Assembly (NCBI GenBank): GCA_024734555.1
Contig: JANPWX010000653.1
Location: forward strand, 3,000,936 to 3,064,935
Length of the DNA: 64,000 nucleotides
DNA from: Trochalopteron elliotii
Lineage: Eukaryota; Chordata; Aves; Passeriformes; Leiothrichidae
Direction: 5' to 3'
The notes under the pieces: generated by a model
Database searches by the model: none
Seen by the model: only the letters and a program-made list of their open reading frames with translations
Told to the model about the DNA's origin: nothing
Part shown: one piece after another, positions 13,401-25,368 of the stretch
How positions within the stretch are numbered: the stretch's first letter is position 1
How the letters are laid out: each line of letters begins with the position of its first letter
Translations under genes and position numbers: made by a program

Positions 13401-13599
13401 AGTAGAAATCTTTCTACTTTTCAATTTTTCCCCATCAGGAATATATTCTATTGCCCATTTCTGTTGCCCACACATGACTGAAGCAATTCAATTACCTTGG
13501 AAAAGTTGATACATATTCAGGCCATGAAGACACTCAGGATAGAAAGAGAGGAAAAGAGACAAAGAAATCCGTATTTACCCAATAATAAGTTTCATTTGG
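13401..13599. other. Spacer between CNE-like blocks
   Basis: Short unique sequence with no recognised motif cluster, gene or repeat. Confidence 0.5.
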
Positions 13600-13860
13600 A
13601 GAAGGTTTGAAAACAATTCTCCCTTGCATTTGTCCCTGTCAGATCACATTATTCACAAATGAAGTTTACAAAATATCAATTCAATTTCAATAAGGGAGCC
13701 TGAATCCCAACACACGAGGGCTGAATTTACGAAATCATAACACTTGAGGGGACCCTGGTGGCTTCCAAATATTTTCCAGTCAGAGGTAATCAAAAGCAGA
13801 CCGCTGAATACTAATACATTCAATTTCACCCCTTTTGTTCGCATCTGTTCCCTTATAATA
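13600..13860. promoter_or_regulatory. CNE-like block
   Basis: Unique sequence with ATTCACAAATGAAG, CACACGAGGGCTGAATTTACG, GGTAATCAAAAGC and TTTTGTTCGCATCTG, retaining CpG sites and TAAT/ATCAA cores. A 63-codon minus-strand frame (13653-13844) overlaps it but has no recognisable domain. It may form one regulatory cluster with 12985-13400. Confidence 0.35.
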
Positions 13861-16235
13861 CTATTTTCTACACTTCCAAATCACTGATGATGGCAGTTTG
13901 CAGGGAAAAAAAAGTGTGTGGGGAGGCATCATATAGCTCAAACATTTTTGTGAAAACACACTCAAATATGTCCAATTAATCAATTTACTGATGAGCAAAC
14001 CCATGAGCTGTAGCATGGAAAAGAAAAAAATCATGATGTTCCCCATGAACCACCCCAGATTGTTTTCTAACCACATTCTTATCCCACGGTATGCCCCAGA
14101 ACTTGCTGATGGCATTAAAATTTGCAAATGATAAAATAAATGTGGTTTCCTCATCAATCTGTCCTCAGTTAATGTCCCTGTAAAGAGAACAAACAGAAGA
14201 CCAGGAAAGCACCAGGTCCAAGAAAGTATCCAATGCTTTTAACTCCTGGTTTCCAATGATGAGTTAAAACCATCATGTTTTCTTGAACTGGCACTGGATT
14301 GGGCTCTTCATGATAATAGGACACAGATCAAGCTACAGAATAAACTACATCATAGGGTATGATGGATCAAAGTTTCCTCTAGCATTTAGTGGAACAGCTT
14401 CCACCATGCTTCCTGAAGCTAAGTAAGTAATCCAAAACCATTCCGTGAACCTGAGAAAAATACAGTGTTACATGATCTGCCACTACTACTAAGAAATGCT
14501 GATGTAAAATTTATTACAGTTTTAATAAATCAGTAAGTTCTAGTCAAATGCAGAGCACATCACTCCATCCTTCACTAACTGATGATCAGCATGCTATAGA
14601 AAATAAGAAATTTTTTTAATGAGCTTCATAGAAGTTTAGGAGAGAGGTGGCTCTAGTTCTTCTCATCTCCCTGGTGGCAAATGTGTCATTCAGACACTGC
14701 TACACCAGAAAAATGTTAGATTCTTTTGTCTCTATTCCTTTGAAACAGGAATGCATGCAACAAGCAGGAACCCAGTCAAGAGTCCAAAAATGATGCAGGG
14801 GTTATTTGATGTGTCCAGTGGCCAAACTATTCTCCATGCTGCAAAGAAAGACAACAGATCTTCAAGCATTTCTTCCAACTAGGTCTGCAAGGAAATTTTT
14901 CAGCCAAAGTTACTTCTACCCAACACTTGACAGAATCACCTGTGCCACCTGAGTGTGGGGTCCACCTGCTTGGTGTCATGGCTCCTCAACAGTGAGTCCC
15001 TGCTGCTTTGGGTGATAGAGAAATACAACATTACCATCACAGAAGTTTAGCTGTGCCTTGAGTAAATTCATCAGTGAGGTCACAGTGTGAAGGTCAACTG
15101 GGAAGATCTCTCTGGGGAATTGCAAGAGTTATGATTGGGACCAGAGTCCCTCAGGACAAAGGCCAGAAGGGCCGACTGTAATTGCATGACTGGACTTGCT
15201 GCTTCTGTATGCTCACAAGCCAAAGTATTAAAAACCTAGATACAGGCAGCTGTTTAACCTCAAGGTGCAACAGCCATGCTGATGCCATACTGGTTTCCCC
15301 TGCATTTATGCTTTCACAGCTTGGGCATTGCATACTAAATTTCTCTAACCTCAGTTCCCAGTCACTGGATTTCACCAAGCCCTGGCCAGCGAGGCTGAGG
15401 AGTCCCTGATATCAACAGTCTCTTTTGGGAAGGATAAACACAAAGTCTATCATGCTTAAAGAAGAGGTCAGTTACAAACTGAACAGTTGACACTATCTGC
15501 CTGTACACCTCTTTTTTATGGGATGAATCCACTGAAACCTGTAAAGAAACCTCCCTATGATGTTTGGGACAACATCAGCTCTACCTAAGCCTCCTCTGGC
15601 AAAATCAAAGAGTCTATGGCCTCAGGCACTCTCCTGTATTGTATCCTTCTATTACTGTTTCACCTACAGCTGACTTGAACTGAGCCTGCAGGTGTGCAGT
15701 GACAATAAAAATAATGTATTTTCTGAAGCTGAACAGTACCATGGCTAGCTATAGGTCTATTATTGGACCTATCTGAGGGTAGATGAAGGTGAGATTCACT
15801 GATGCACTACTCAGGGGAAAAACTAATTCTGCCACATTCATGGGATACAAACTGGCCCTGATTACTCAAAACCAGCACTTGAGGATTACTTGTACCTGTA
15901 AGGTTTGCCTGAAATGGGAGTCATAACTTAATATTTAAGAAACAAAAAGAAGCTTGAGGGATGCCACCAGCAGTTGCTTCCAGAGGGTACTCAATCCTGT
16001 GTGAACACAGTGAAATAATTTTAAAAAGAAGACAAAAGCTGTAAGATTTCCCCAGAGCAAGAAGACTAGAAGTTCCTGAAGTTCTGAAGTTCCTCCACAT
16101 CACTGTTTCTTCTGGATAAAGCTTTGCTTTAAAATGATGCAGAAAAATAAAATATACGTGAAGTGACACAACGGTATGTGTCCATCTATGTCTACGGGGA
16201 CATGTGAGAACAGACCAGTTGTGTGTTGATTGTTC
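13861..16235. other. Non-coding DNA, no gene recognised
   Basis: Short frames on both strands, including an overlapping pair at 15151-15409 that mirror each other on opposite strands, a sign of chance openness. A 7-bp inverted repeat (ATAGGTC/GACCTAT) lies near 15750-15771. No transposon recognised. Confidence 0.55.
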
Positions 16236-16385
16236 CCTCTCCTGGAAACATCCAAGGCCGGGTTGGATGGGGCTCTGAGCAACCTGGTCCAGTGAAAGGG
16301 GTCCCTGCTCATGGCAGGGGGTTGGAATGAGGTGAACTTGAAGGTCCTTTCCAACCTAAACTGTTCTATGATTTTATTATTCTAT
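16236..16385 (+). mobile_element. CR1 LINE 3' end (plus)
   Basis: Classic CR1 3' terminus: CCTGGAAACATCCAAGGCCG, GGTTGGATGGGGCTCTGAGC, AACCTGGTCCAGTG, then GAAGGTCCTTTCCAACC and a tail of diverged ATTCTATG octamers ending at 16385. It contains the end of the 3' UTR only, so it is heavily 5' truncated and inactive. The minus-strand reading frame at 16100-16354 is an artefact of this repeat. Confidence 0.95.
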
Positions 16386-18800
16386 AAAAAGACTTGAAAG
16401 TAAGTTTCATTTACAACTATGGCACGAGACTGAAAAATACAGTGCAAATTGCTTGGCATGAAATTTTACTTTTAAGCTTATTCCATTACAAAAATCTTCA
16501 CAGACTACTTTCCCAATTTGCCTTTTTCTGGCTCTACATGGAAAGATAATCAGTGTATTAGCCACATGCTGTTATAAAAATGGTTTTATATTTTGTGAAA
16601 TTGTGCCAGGACAAAAACAAATAGGTTAGCTTAATTTAACATTTACACGTTATTGTGAACTATCAAACCAATACTTACAAAAAAAATTATATTAAAATGG
16701 TGGTTAATATAACAATTTACAAAGCATTCCATTTTAAAAACAGCAATTGCTGTTCCTAGCTCTGGCAAGACCACATGCTGTGCAGACTCCTATTAAGGAA
16801 TCCAAGCTTTTCTTAATGTATTAAAAGAATGAAAATGTGTACTTGGAAAAAAAAGTGAAAATTCTTTGCAAAAGGATTTAGCATGGAGACATCCTTCAAT
16901 GGATTATTGCTATCAGTTTCACCATATCAACTAACAACAATGTTCAAGTCTATATTTTTTTATAGCATATTAGGAAAAAATAAACATTTAATGGTATTTT
17001 GAGGACATTTAAACCTCATCATTATAGTCTAAAATTGATCTTGGTGTTTCTGCTTCATACAACAAGCTGCTACACTGATTTTGTCAAATGTTAAAGTCAG
17101 TTCCTCTGGGAAGCCAAAAGAAACACCGTATAAATTGTGGGTCATTTTGCTGTCCTGATTCAGCTCATGTTCCCCAGCAGATGAGCAATGAGATGAGACA
17201 GACAGGGTGAGGTTGGGACCATTTTGTAGACATCATCCCCAGGGACTCTGGGCTGAAGTATCAGCTTCAAAGATGAAGCTCTGGGAGATACAGAGACAAA
17301 GATGAGAGATCTGTTTTTTTGCAGTGGCTGTTCTTCCATCAGCAGCAATTTGCAATCAAAGGTCTTACCTGGGAAGTCTCACCAAGGTGTTGACTTTGCT
17401 TTTAACTTTGAACATTTCATACAGCTTTCACAGCAATACTCCCTATATCATGTAATTTAGATTTTAATATTAATAAGTCTGTGATGAGTAACAAAGCCAA
17501 TCCAAAAAGTTGTGAACTTTGAGCCAGTCTTTGAGGAAAAAGCAGTCCTGTACCAGAAGCTTACCTGCAATGTGGAAGGACTAATTCCTCTCAGAAGCCA
17601 GAAACAAAGCTGTTCAGAAACTTCCAGCAGCAGGTAGTCTGCAGGCCACCTAAGAAAGGGGAGCTGGATTCCTTTATTCTCAAACACAGCCCTTAAGCTA
17701 TTCCTCCTAACTGGGGATAAACTCTTAAAGATGCTCTATGCTATTACTTTTATTTAAAGAGATATATAAAAATGTATTTAACTAATTTATTCTGAATTAT
17801 GAAAAGCCTGTATATAACACTGCATTCTTTCAAATCTCCCCATCGCTTCGTGCAAGTCCCTCAGTTTTGGCAAAGAAAAGACATCCATAATGTCAGCTTT
17901 AGTTGTGCTGACCATTTCACTTTCAAATACACAGTGCTGGAATGTTTGAGCTGCTGATACTACAAGGGAGGTTTTAAAATGCAAAAATATCTGCTACCAT
18001 TGTAAAATGAACAAGAAAATGCTCCTAAACCCCAAACATTTTGATACGCTTCAGGGACTAAAGTATTTATTTAAAAAAATCTGAATTTGGAAATACAGAT
18101 AAAACCTTGATTTCTCATCAAAACTGAAAGACAACAGTTTGAAGTTCAGGGAGTGAAGCTGCTTTGTCTGGATTTATCCTAAACACTGCATTCTCTTTTC
18201 TTTTTAAAATGTTCCAGATTTTTAATGCAGGTATATTTTCACCAGCTGCATAGTTATGCCCCTTTGGGATGGAACCAAAAAGTTAAATTAAGAAAACCTT
18301 ATGAATAAATTAGTCACCTCAATCTCTTGAATCAACATGAGGTTTTAGAAACAGCATTGAAACACAAGAAAACAAGCCTACCACACTGATAACCCTCAAG
18401 AAGGCACTGCAGGTTCAAGTTCATTCTAGTAATAATTTTTTCCTACTTTTGCCAATGTTAATTCTATGCATTGAAAACTATCCTGGTGCTTCAGAGCAGC
18501 CCTTCATGATGTTATCCCGATTTTGCCCATTTAAGTGACCAAAATACCCTGCTCTGTAATGTTTCCAGCATGAGGAAAGTAAACCACAGTCAGTTCCCAA
18601 AGCAGATAAATCCTTATGTATATTGAAGAGCCCAGAGTGGTTTGAACGTATTTCATTTTGGAACAAGAGCAGATAGGTATCTAGGGGTTTGCATGTTAGA
18701 GAGTCTGAAATTCAAGCAGGATTTTAGTTCTGGAATTCACTCCTTTATCAGCTCAAAAACATAAAAGATGGAGAGAGAGTCAAGGCCATAAGACATGTAA
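16386..18800. other. Non-coding AT-rich DNA
   Basis: 16400-17060 is very AT-rich and unique and could hold conserved non-coding sequence. The rest carries only short frames with no recognisable product. No repeat family identified. Confidence 0.5.
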
Positions 18801-21090
18801 AATACCATGCTTATGGAGAATAAGTATGATAATTGACCTTCCATAGCTCTATTGCTTATTGTTCTCTTTATCTGCATTTTACACCACCTTTAGTGCTGGA
18901 GAGAATCTCATGCACTGCTCTGAATTCCCATGGAGGGAATATGGAACATAAAATATGGAACACGTTGAAGCATATCCAGGCCCTGGATAACACATCTACC
19001 CCCAGAGAAGCTGTGACTTCCTCATAATGGCTCTTCCTCTTCTTCTTCTTCCTTGGTACAACCATAGGTAAAGCATTACAAAAGGATTCGGTGTAAATAA
19101 ATTTAAATTATATATTACACAATAGAGGGAAAGCCAGGGACTCCCAGTAAATGACCCAGGGCTTAAACACTTATCCTCTGCTGCCTTTTCCCTTCTGTGT
19201 AAAACTGCTGCATTTGCTCTGAAATCTTTACTCCCAAGGATAGTAACTGGCATGCTATTCCCTTGATATATTGCTCTCAGAAACAAAGCATGCTGCAAAA
19301 TGAGATGATCATAATGGGATTTAAAGTTATTATAGGCAAAGTTGTAGTAACCTATAGTAAGTTCCTGGCATTTTCATTTACCAGTGAAAAATCACATACC
19401 TACACTATGTACATTGTTAAAAAACCTCTGTAAAAGACTTTCAAGGCCTGGCACCTATATTTTGCTGCAGGTTTACAAAATTATTATAAGTAAACTTTTA
19501 TGGGAGGAGGGAAGAAATAAGAAAACATTCTATTAACGGAACAAGACTTTCACCAAAGGCATAATGCATTCAAAAATACAATAAACGTCACTAAAAATTA
19601 AAAGACCTTATTTTGCTTTATACTATTGCTATTTTAAATGACACTGGCAATATAAGAGAATCTACTCCCCCAGTCCACCTAGAAATAAAATAATTATAAA
19701 TAAATCACCCTATAAACTGCAGTCATTGGAAGAAGGTCTTTGTGTGAAGGAAAACTGCACCCAAAAATAGCAAAGTCAACTAAAAAAAAAAAACCAAACC
19801 AAGCAGTAATACTGAAACAATGACAGTGGTAAAGATGAGCCTTTGTGGGGAAAAAGGTGTAGGCTAACAGACCATCTGTAAGTAGAAAGTACTAGGAAAA
19901 GAGAGGGAGTTATCAATTGCTGATTCAGCTCCTGGCTCTATATTTAGCAGTTGTGCAGTGAGTGAAAATGGAATATTTTTGAGAGAATCTAAAAATAATG
20001 GAAGAAAAAAAAAATAACAGAAAAGCAAAAACAGGAAAGAGAAACATATCTAATTGATTTAAGGCAAAACATCAAATCATGCAAGGCCATTCCCAGACAA
20101 GAAAATCAAGGTGGGATGTGGCTCCCTGGCAAAAGGACACAAGACACTACAACCAATTACAGCACAAAACTGAAATTTCTCTTAGACAAAAAAAATGAGA
20201 CTTCCTCTACCAAAAGATATCACCTAGCCCAGAAGTGTTTTGGGACCAAACATGCAAACAAGAAATCCATAATACTAAGATAAATGGACCTCAGCCAGGG
20301 GAAACACTGAGGTCTGAAGGCCACAAAAAAGCAGAATCTGGAATGTGACACCCTATGGGAAACCCCACAAATGGATTGCACATTTCTTACATATATTTAC
20401 CAAGTACCAGTGGTGTGAACACAGCATAAGGGGTGACTGACCAGTAGCTCAGATCAATTAACCATTGCTGCAGCAGCAGATGAGGCAGGCTATCACCTCA
20501 AAAACAAGTGGAACTTTTTGTTATTTTTAATCCAGGTGCGAGTCCATGAGACAGCATAAGAAAGGATGACATAAGAAGAGAAAGAAAAGCCATTGACAAT
20601 TAGAACAAAGTAAAAAAGGAAACAAGACTGTTGGTTGTGTTAAAAAACTGCCATTGAGGCTAAGAACTTGAAGATGGAAAATAAATATGGCAAGGAAAAG
20701 GCCATGTTATGATTCAAGATTGCAGAAGTCATTGTCCCAAAAAACGAGCCATTGCGATCATCTTTGATGGAAAGAAATGCCACCCAAAGAGACAGAGGAG
20801 GTTTATAGGACAGCCCACAAATTATCATTCCAATTAAATCCAGTTGAGGATGGATTAGCTAACAGTTATTCCAGAACTCACTGAGTGGGTCAGGCACTAA
20901 CTGGACCAAAGAGGCTGTCCAAAACAGACAGCAAGCTCAGCAAGCTTGGAGAACTGGTATCCATGACACAGCACAAAAGTCACAAACAGGACACACTGCC
21001 AAAGGAGTCTGGAGGTCCACATGCAGGATATTCTGGGGAAACTCTTTATAAAGAATTTTCTGGGGTATATCAGCAATGATTTTTCAGCAT
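18801..21090. other. Non-coding DNA, purine-rich in part
   Basis: Includes a (CTT)n-like tract at 19031-19054. From about 19730 to 20640 the plus strand is clearly A-rich, with A12 near 19783. No gene, RNA or transposon family recognised. Short frames at 18996-19298 and 20640-20828 (minus) have no identifiable domains. Confidence 0.5.
19031..19054. repeat. (CTT)n microsatellite, short
   Basis: About 24 bases of CTT/CTC repeats with interruptions. Confidence 0.85.
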
Positions 21091-21096
21091 TACTAC

Positions 21097-21129
21097 CATA
21101 ATATCTTTCTTGTAGAAGAAGATATTATG
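21097..21129. repeat. Inverted repeat (hairpin)
   Basis: CATAATATCTT at 21097-21107 is exactly complementary to AAGATATTATG at 21119-21129. Three further pairs (CTT/AAG) across one bulged T leave a 4-base loop. This gives about 14 paired bases in 33. No surrounding transposon was recognised. Confidence 0.8.
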
Positions 21130-23399
21130 ACTTATATCTTAAGAAAGTTCCAGAATGACCAGGACATCATTTTTTATGTTGTAAGGAGGTTCATATTACA
21201 CAGCATTTAGTTAGGAATAACACTAGAGAAACAGATCCCTCCCTGGCTGCATGACCACAATAGTAACTCCTCAGAACCTGCATGGACAGCCACCACAAGG
21301 AACCTTCCTCTGAAGCAATGGAATAAATAGGCATCCAACCAGACAGGCCTTTTTCTTCTGTTCTTATACTCTGCTTTGTAGACCCTATGGACACCTACAA
21401 AGCCTCAGGAGAGAGCATTTACACCCAAGAAATTCAACATGAATGTGAGGCAACTGAAAAAGAGTCAAGGAAGTCTTCAGAGCTGCATGCAACACCGTGT
21501 AGACCCATCAAGTAGATGTTTCATGGAAATATTTTTTAGAAGTTATGCAAACTCTCCTGTGTCCTAGATATTGGTCATTTTGCCTCAAACTTGAAAGCTA
21601 TTCTGAAAGCATTCAGTGTGGCAATCATAAAACAGAGTTACTGCTCTGTCACACGTATCCCAAGAGAAGCCTTAATAGACCTGCCTGTGAATTTTGAGGG
21701 TTATGGTCTAGGTCAGCAGACAAAAACCTGCACCATAACACAAACTCCACAGATGCCTTGCCAGCAGCCTTAGCAGAGTGCTCAAGATGACAGAGATGAA
21801 TTCTTCCTCTCATGCAAAAAGATAGAAACTGTATATCAGAGTTGACATGCACAGCCTTGATCCAATCCTTCAGTTTGCTTTATTTAAACTATGCCTATTT
21901 TCTAGCTAAATGGAATTTAGTGCTCAGAGCTATCCACAAAATTTTCATTGCTATATGCCACCTGAATCCACGCCCAGAAAAATCAGCAAGAAGCTTATGA
22001 GCCTGCAGACTGTCAGCAAGAAGAAAGCGAAAATCCAATAGGACTTTTAAGTAAAAAATAGAGGGAGGACCAAAAATAACTTAAAAGGTCAGTTCTCTAA
22101 ACTTTTTTAACCAAGTGTTTCAAGAATATTTGAACTGACTCAGACATTTTTTGACAAAATGATCCTATACTGTTCTCGTAACTGAATCTTCCCTCACAAG
22201 CTGTTGAAGAAAAGGCTATGATGATAAGAGGCCACACCTTTTTTATACATCTCTGATCTTTTGAGGGGATGGCTGGCAGTTTGGAAGTTAGCAATAATAG
22301 CTGAAACACAGTAAATATATTAATTTGGCACACAAACCAGCTGAATTAGTTGTTTATGGATAACAACTACCATATCAGTCCTTCTCCAAATGAGATTATG
22401 CTGAAGCTGCAGACTGAGCCATACAACCTGCCAAGTTTCTCATACCCCCAATGACTGTTTCCTTTTTACACGTTTTTAAGTAGAACTCCCCCATTTCACC
22501 ATGACCTGAAATATCATGCTGAAACCCAGGTACTTCTAAGAACATTATTTCATGTGTAATATATTTCAGGGTAATTACTGCTTTCCAGCTTTTTTTCTCT
22601 CCAGATCTGAGATCTGCTTTGGATATTTTCCTTCTGGATTAGTGTCCAATTCTGCTTTTTTCAAGGCTTCATCTCATTTGCTAATTTCCTGTCATGTTTC
22701 TAACTTAACCAGCTAAGTATACCTATGTCCTTCTTGTTTTCACAACTCCTCACAATTTTGGTTACTTCCCTTTCTGCATAATTTAAGGTAATACTAGTAC
22801 TGAGGAAAAAATTAATGTTCAAAAAAGTGTCTTCATGTGTTTTGCAGTGCTGTTTGAGTCATTAGGATGTTAAAAGCCCCCTTGTTCTCCTAAAAGCTCA
22901 ACTTCCATGAATGCAAAATATTTTACCTACTTTGGTGGGACTACAGGCATGTGAGGTTAATGAAGAGGACGCATGTTTAGCCTGGTATCCAGTCATAGAA
23001 CAATTTTTTGTGGAGATTTGATGCTACCAAATGGTAGCTTCCACATTTATTCTTTTTTCTTTTTGTCTGTTTTTACATCATACTTGCTTTACACATTTAC
23101 CTGGTCTATGTAAAGTTTTCAAATTTATTTTAAATTTGATGATCTATTTTTAGTAGTCCTAACACATAAGAAGTGATGATACTCTAAATAAGATCTAGAG
23201 TTTTCCATCTTGAGCCCCTACACAACAGCTCCATAAATCTGTACTACACTAAGCTGTACTAAGTTGTAATTGTTCAGTAATTCTTTGCTTCTCTTTGAAC
23301 ACAGACCTTTCCACCTTCTCTTTTTGTAGTTTCATTTATTCTTTATTTTTATTTATCTTTAAAAAGAGTTCATTATCTCAGCTATTTTCAGATGGAATA
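21130..23399. other. Non-coding DNA, no gene recognised
   Basis: From about 22440 to 23350 the plus strand is T/C-rich. Short frames only. No repeat family or RNA gene identified. Confidence 0.5.
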
Positions 23400-23790
23400 A
23401 TCCAACACACTTCTCATTTGCATGTAAAGTCCAGTCAATGTGAATTGATCAAAACCAAATTAACAGCAATTGGTTCCAATATTTTCCCTGTTTACACATT
23501 AGCTTGCTACCTTTAACATACAGATGTATTGAATTCAGCTTAGCAACCTGAGCATGAATGCTGTGGCCTTTAAAGAGAAACTTATCTGTAATTAAAATCA
23601 TGCACAAGTTTTAGTGGGAATCTGTTTACTAGCTAGAAAGAAAGCTGATTCTAAAATGGAATAGAATTTAGCTTAGTAGTTCATGGGTTTGATTCAGAAT
23701 TAAATCCCCTAAAATTATGGGGAGCTAGCTTTATTAAGCTTCAGATTATGTGAAGGTTATGTCTAGTTCTGAGTGGGTTTAAATATAAAA
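23400..23790. promoter_or_regulatory. CNE-like block with POU octamer
   Basis: Unique sequence carrying a perfect ATTTGCAT octamer at 23416-23423, followed by GTGAATTGATC, ACCAAATTAACAGCAATTGG and ATCTGTAATTAAAATCATGC. The clustering of POU, homeodomain and ATTGG-type motifs suggests an enhancer. No conservation test was possible and the edges are approximate. Confidence 0.35.
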
Positions 23791-24050
23791 AATAATTCAC
23801 AGGGTACCTCTCTTTCCCACTAGACCACGAATTTCTTTTTTTAGGATATCACTGCAAACTGATAATAAGTTAACATGGTTACAATCATTATAGGCATTTT
23901 TTGCAGCAGTCATATAATAAATATGCATTGAAAGTACAAGCATACAGTATAAATCATGTGGCACAGTGTTCAGATGACAAGTAATAAGGGCTTTAGCATA
24001 AAAACTGAAACACATATACAGTAGTTGCTATAAGGAAATGATTTATCCTA

Positions 24051-24051
24051 N
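24051..24051. other. Ambiguous base (N)
   Basis: The only non-ACGT character noticed in the window, in the context TTATCCTA-N-AAATGCTGC. It marks an unresolved base call or masked polymorphism, not a scaffold gap of standard length. Confidence 0.95.
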
Positions 24052-24334
24052 AAATGCTGCTTCTCTGTCACTTTCTAAAGTATTGTTTCAGAGGGTTGTG
24101 ACAGAGGAAAAAGAAGTTTAAAAAAAAACAAAATAAAACAAGGAGAAATGTCACCCCGTCTCCCTAGACAAGCCAGATTGAAAAATTGAAGAGAAACCAA
24201 CTTGGATGAGATAGATTCATAGCACTGACACCATACTAGCAAAATCAGAATTAGATTTTGAGATTACTGAAGTAATAAAGCCACAGTTTCTTTTCATAGG
24301 AATTTACAGTATGCTATCTATACACTATAATGAG

Positions 24335-24505
24335 TGTGGCAGTACTGGCTCGTGGTCAGAGCAAGACTTTGCTGGATGTTTTTTATCTGACTCTGTTTAC
24401 TGACATACTGTGTGACCTTGAGTTTCAGACCCCACTTGTGAGATGGGGTTAAATAACCTTAATTTATTTTGCAGCTGATCAAATGAAACCTCTGAGTGCT
24501 CTCTT
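24335..24505 (+). mobile_element. Ancient MIR SINE remnant (plus)
   Basis: The order of blocks matches MIR: GTGGTCAGAGCAAGACTTTG, then ACTGTGTGACCTTGAG (MIR core TGTGTGACCTTGGG), then GTTTCAG...GAGATGGGGTTAAATAACC (MIR TTTCCTCATCTGTAAAATGGGGATAATA), then ATCAAATGAAACCTCTGAGTGCTC (MIR 3' region GATTAAATGA...GTGCTT). A deletion removes part of the core. MIR elements predate the amniote split, so diverged copies are expected in birds. Called from memory of the consensus. Confidence 0.55.
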
Positions 24506-25240
24506 TAGATGCCTGCAGCCCATAATTAATGCACCTTACACTTCATTGTTTTTCTTATTTTGCCATGGGAATTAAATCAGTTTTAAACTTTTTTATAATG
24601 TTTCCCTGCCCTGACCACAACCCACACTCAGCCCATTGCATCTGTAGATGGGAGAGCAGAAGTGGACCCAATTCAGTCAACCTTTCAGCCACAAAAGAAA
24701 GGTCAGACCATAGATTCAGCCCATGTGCTTGCAGACAGGTGCTCAGGAAGTATCTGAACATTTGCTATTTCCCCTATGTACATAACAATGTATTTTAAAC
24801 TTTCCATCCAGCTAAAACTCTCATCCAAACATTATTGTCTCTTCACTGGACTATTCCATGTTCTTTTTCCCTTCATCTTGGCCACCATCCATTAGGAAGA
24901 CCTGATGCATGAACACAATTAATTTATTCCTAATGATTTTATTGTTTAATTAGTGTTTACTACTTCAAATAATACTAGGTGCATATGTAATTTTATTTTT
25001 TTAAATCAAGAACAGCATTTATTGAGTTATCAATTCAGCTGAACAGTCACAGAAAAAGCTATTTTTTCTCTCCATTGAGTCTTCAGCTCAGTAGGACAAT
25101 GTGAATTGTGTGAATTAAATGTTTCCACCAGAAAGAATTGGCCTGACCATACATCTGAACATACAGATGTGCCTTTACTACCTTGATATTTCAAGGCTAA
25201 TTTCTACATGTTGAACTTAAATTGTCAAGATGAGTAATTA
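24506..25240. other. Non-coding DNA, no gene recognised
   Basis: Contains opposing short frames at 24529-24798 that overlap on both strands and lack recognisable domains. Confidence 0.55.
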
Positions 25241-25368
25241 CAGTCCTGGTGAGGCCACATCTGGAGTGCTGTGTCCAGTTCTGGGGTCCTCAGGACAAGA
25301 GGGACACAGAGCTCCTGGGGTGGGTCCAGCAGAGGGTGACAAAGATGATGAAGGACTGGAGCATTTCT
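25241..25368 (+). mobile_element. CR1 LINE internal fragment (plus)
   Basis: CCTGGTGAGGCCACATCTGG, AGTGCTGTGTCCAGTTCTGG, GTCCAGCAGAGGGTGACAAA and GATGATGAAGGACTGGAGCA match the well-known CR1 segment at the end of ORF2 (GTGAGGCC..CATCTGGAGTACTGTGTCCAG). It is truncated on both sides, without the octamer tail. The short frames on both strands across 25225-25490 are partly shadows of this repeat. Confidence 0.9.
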
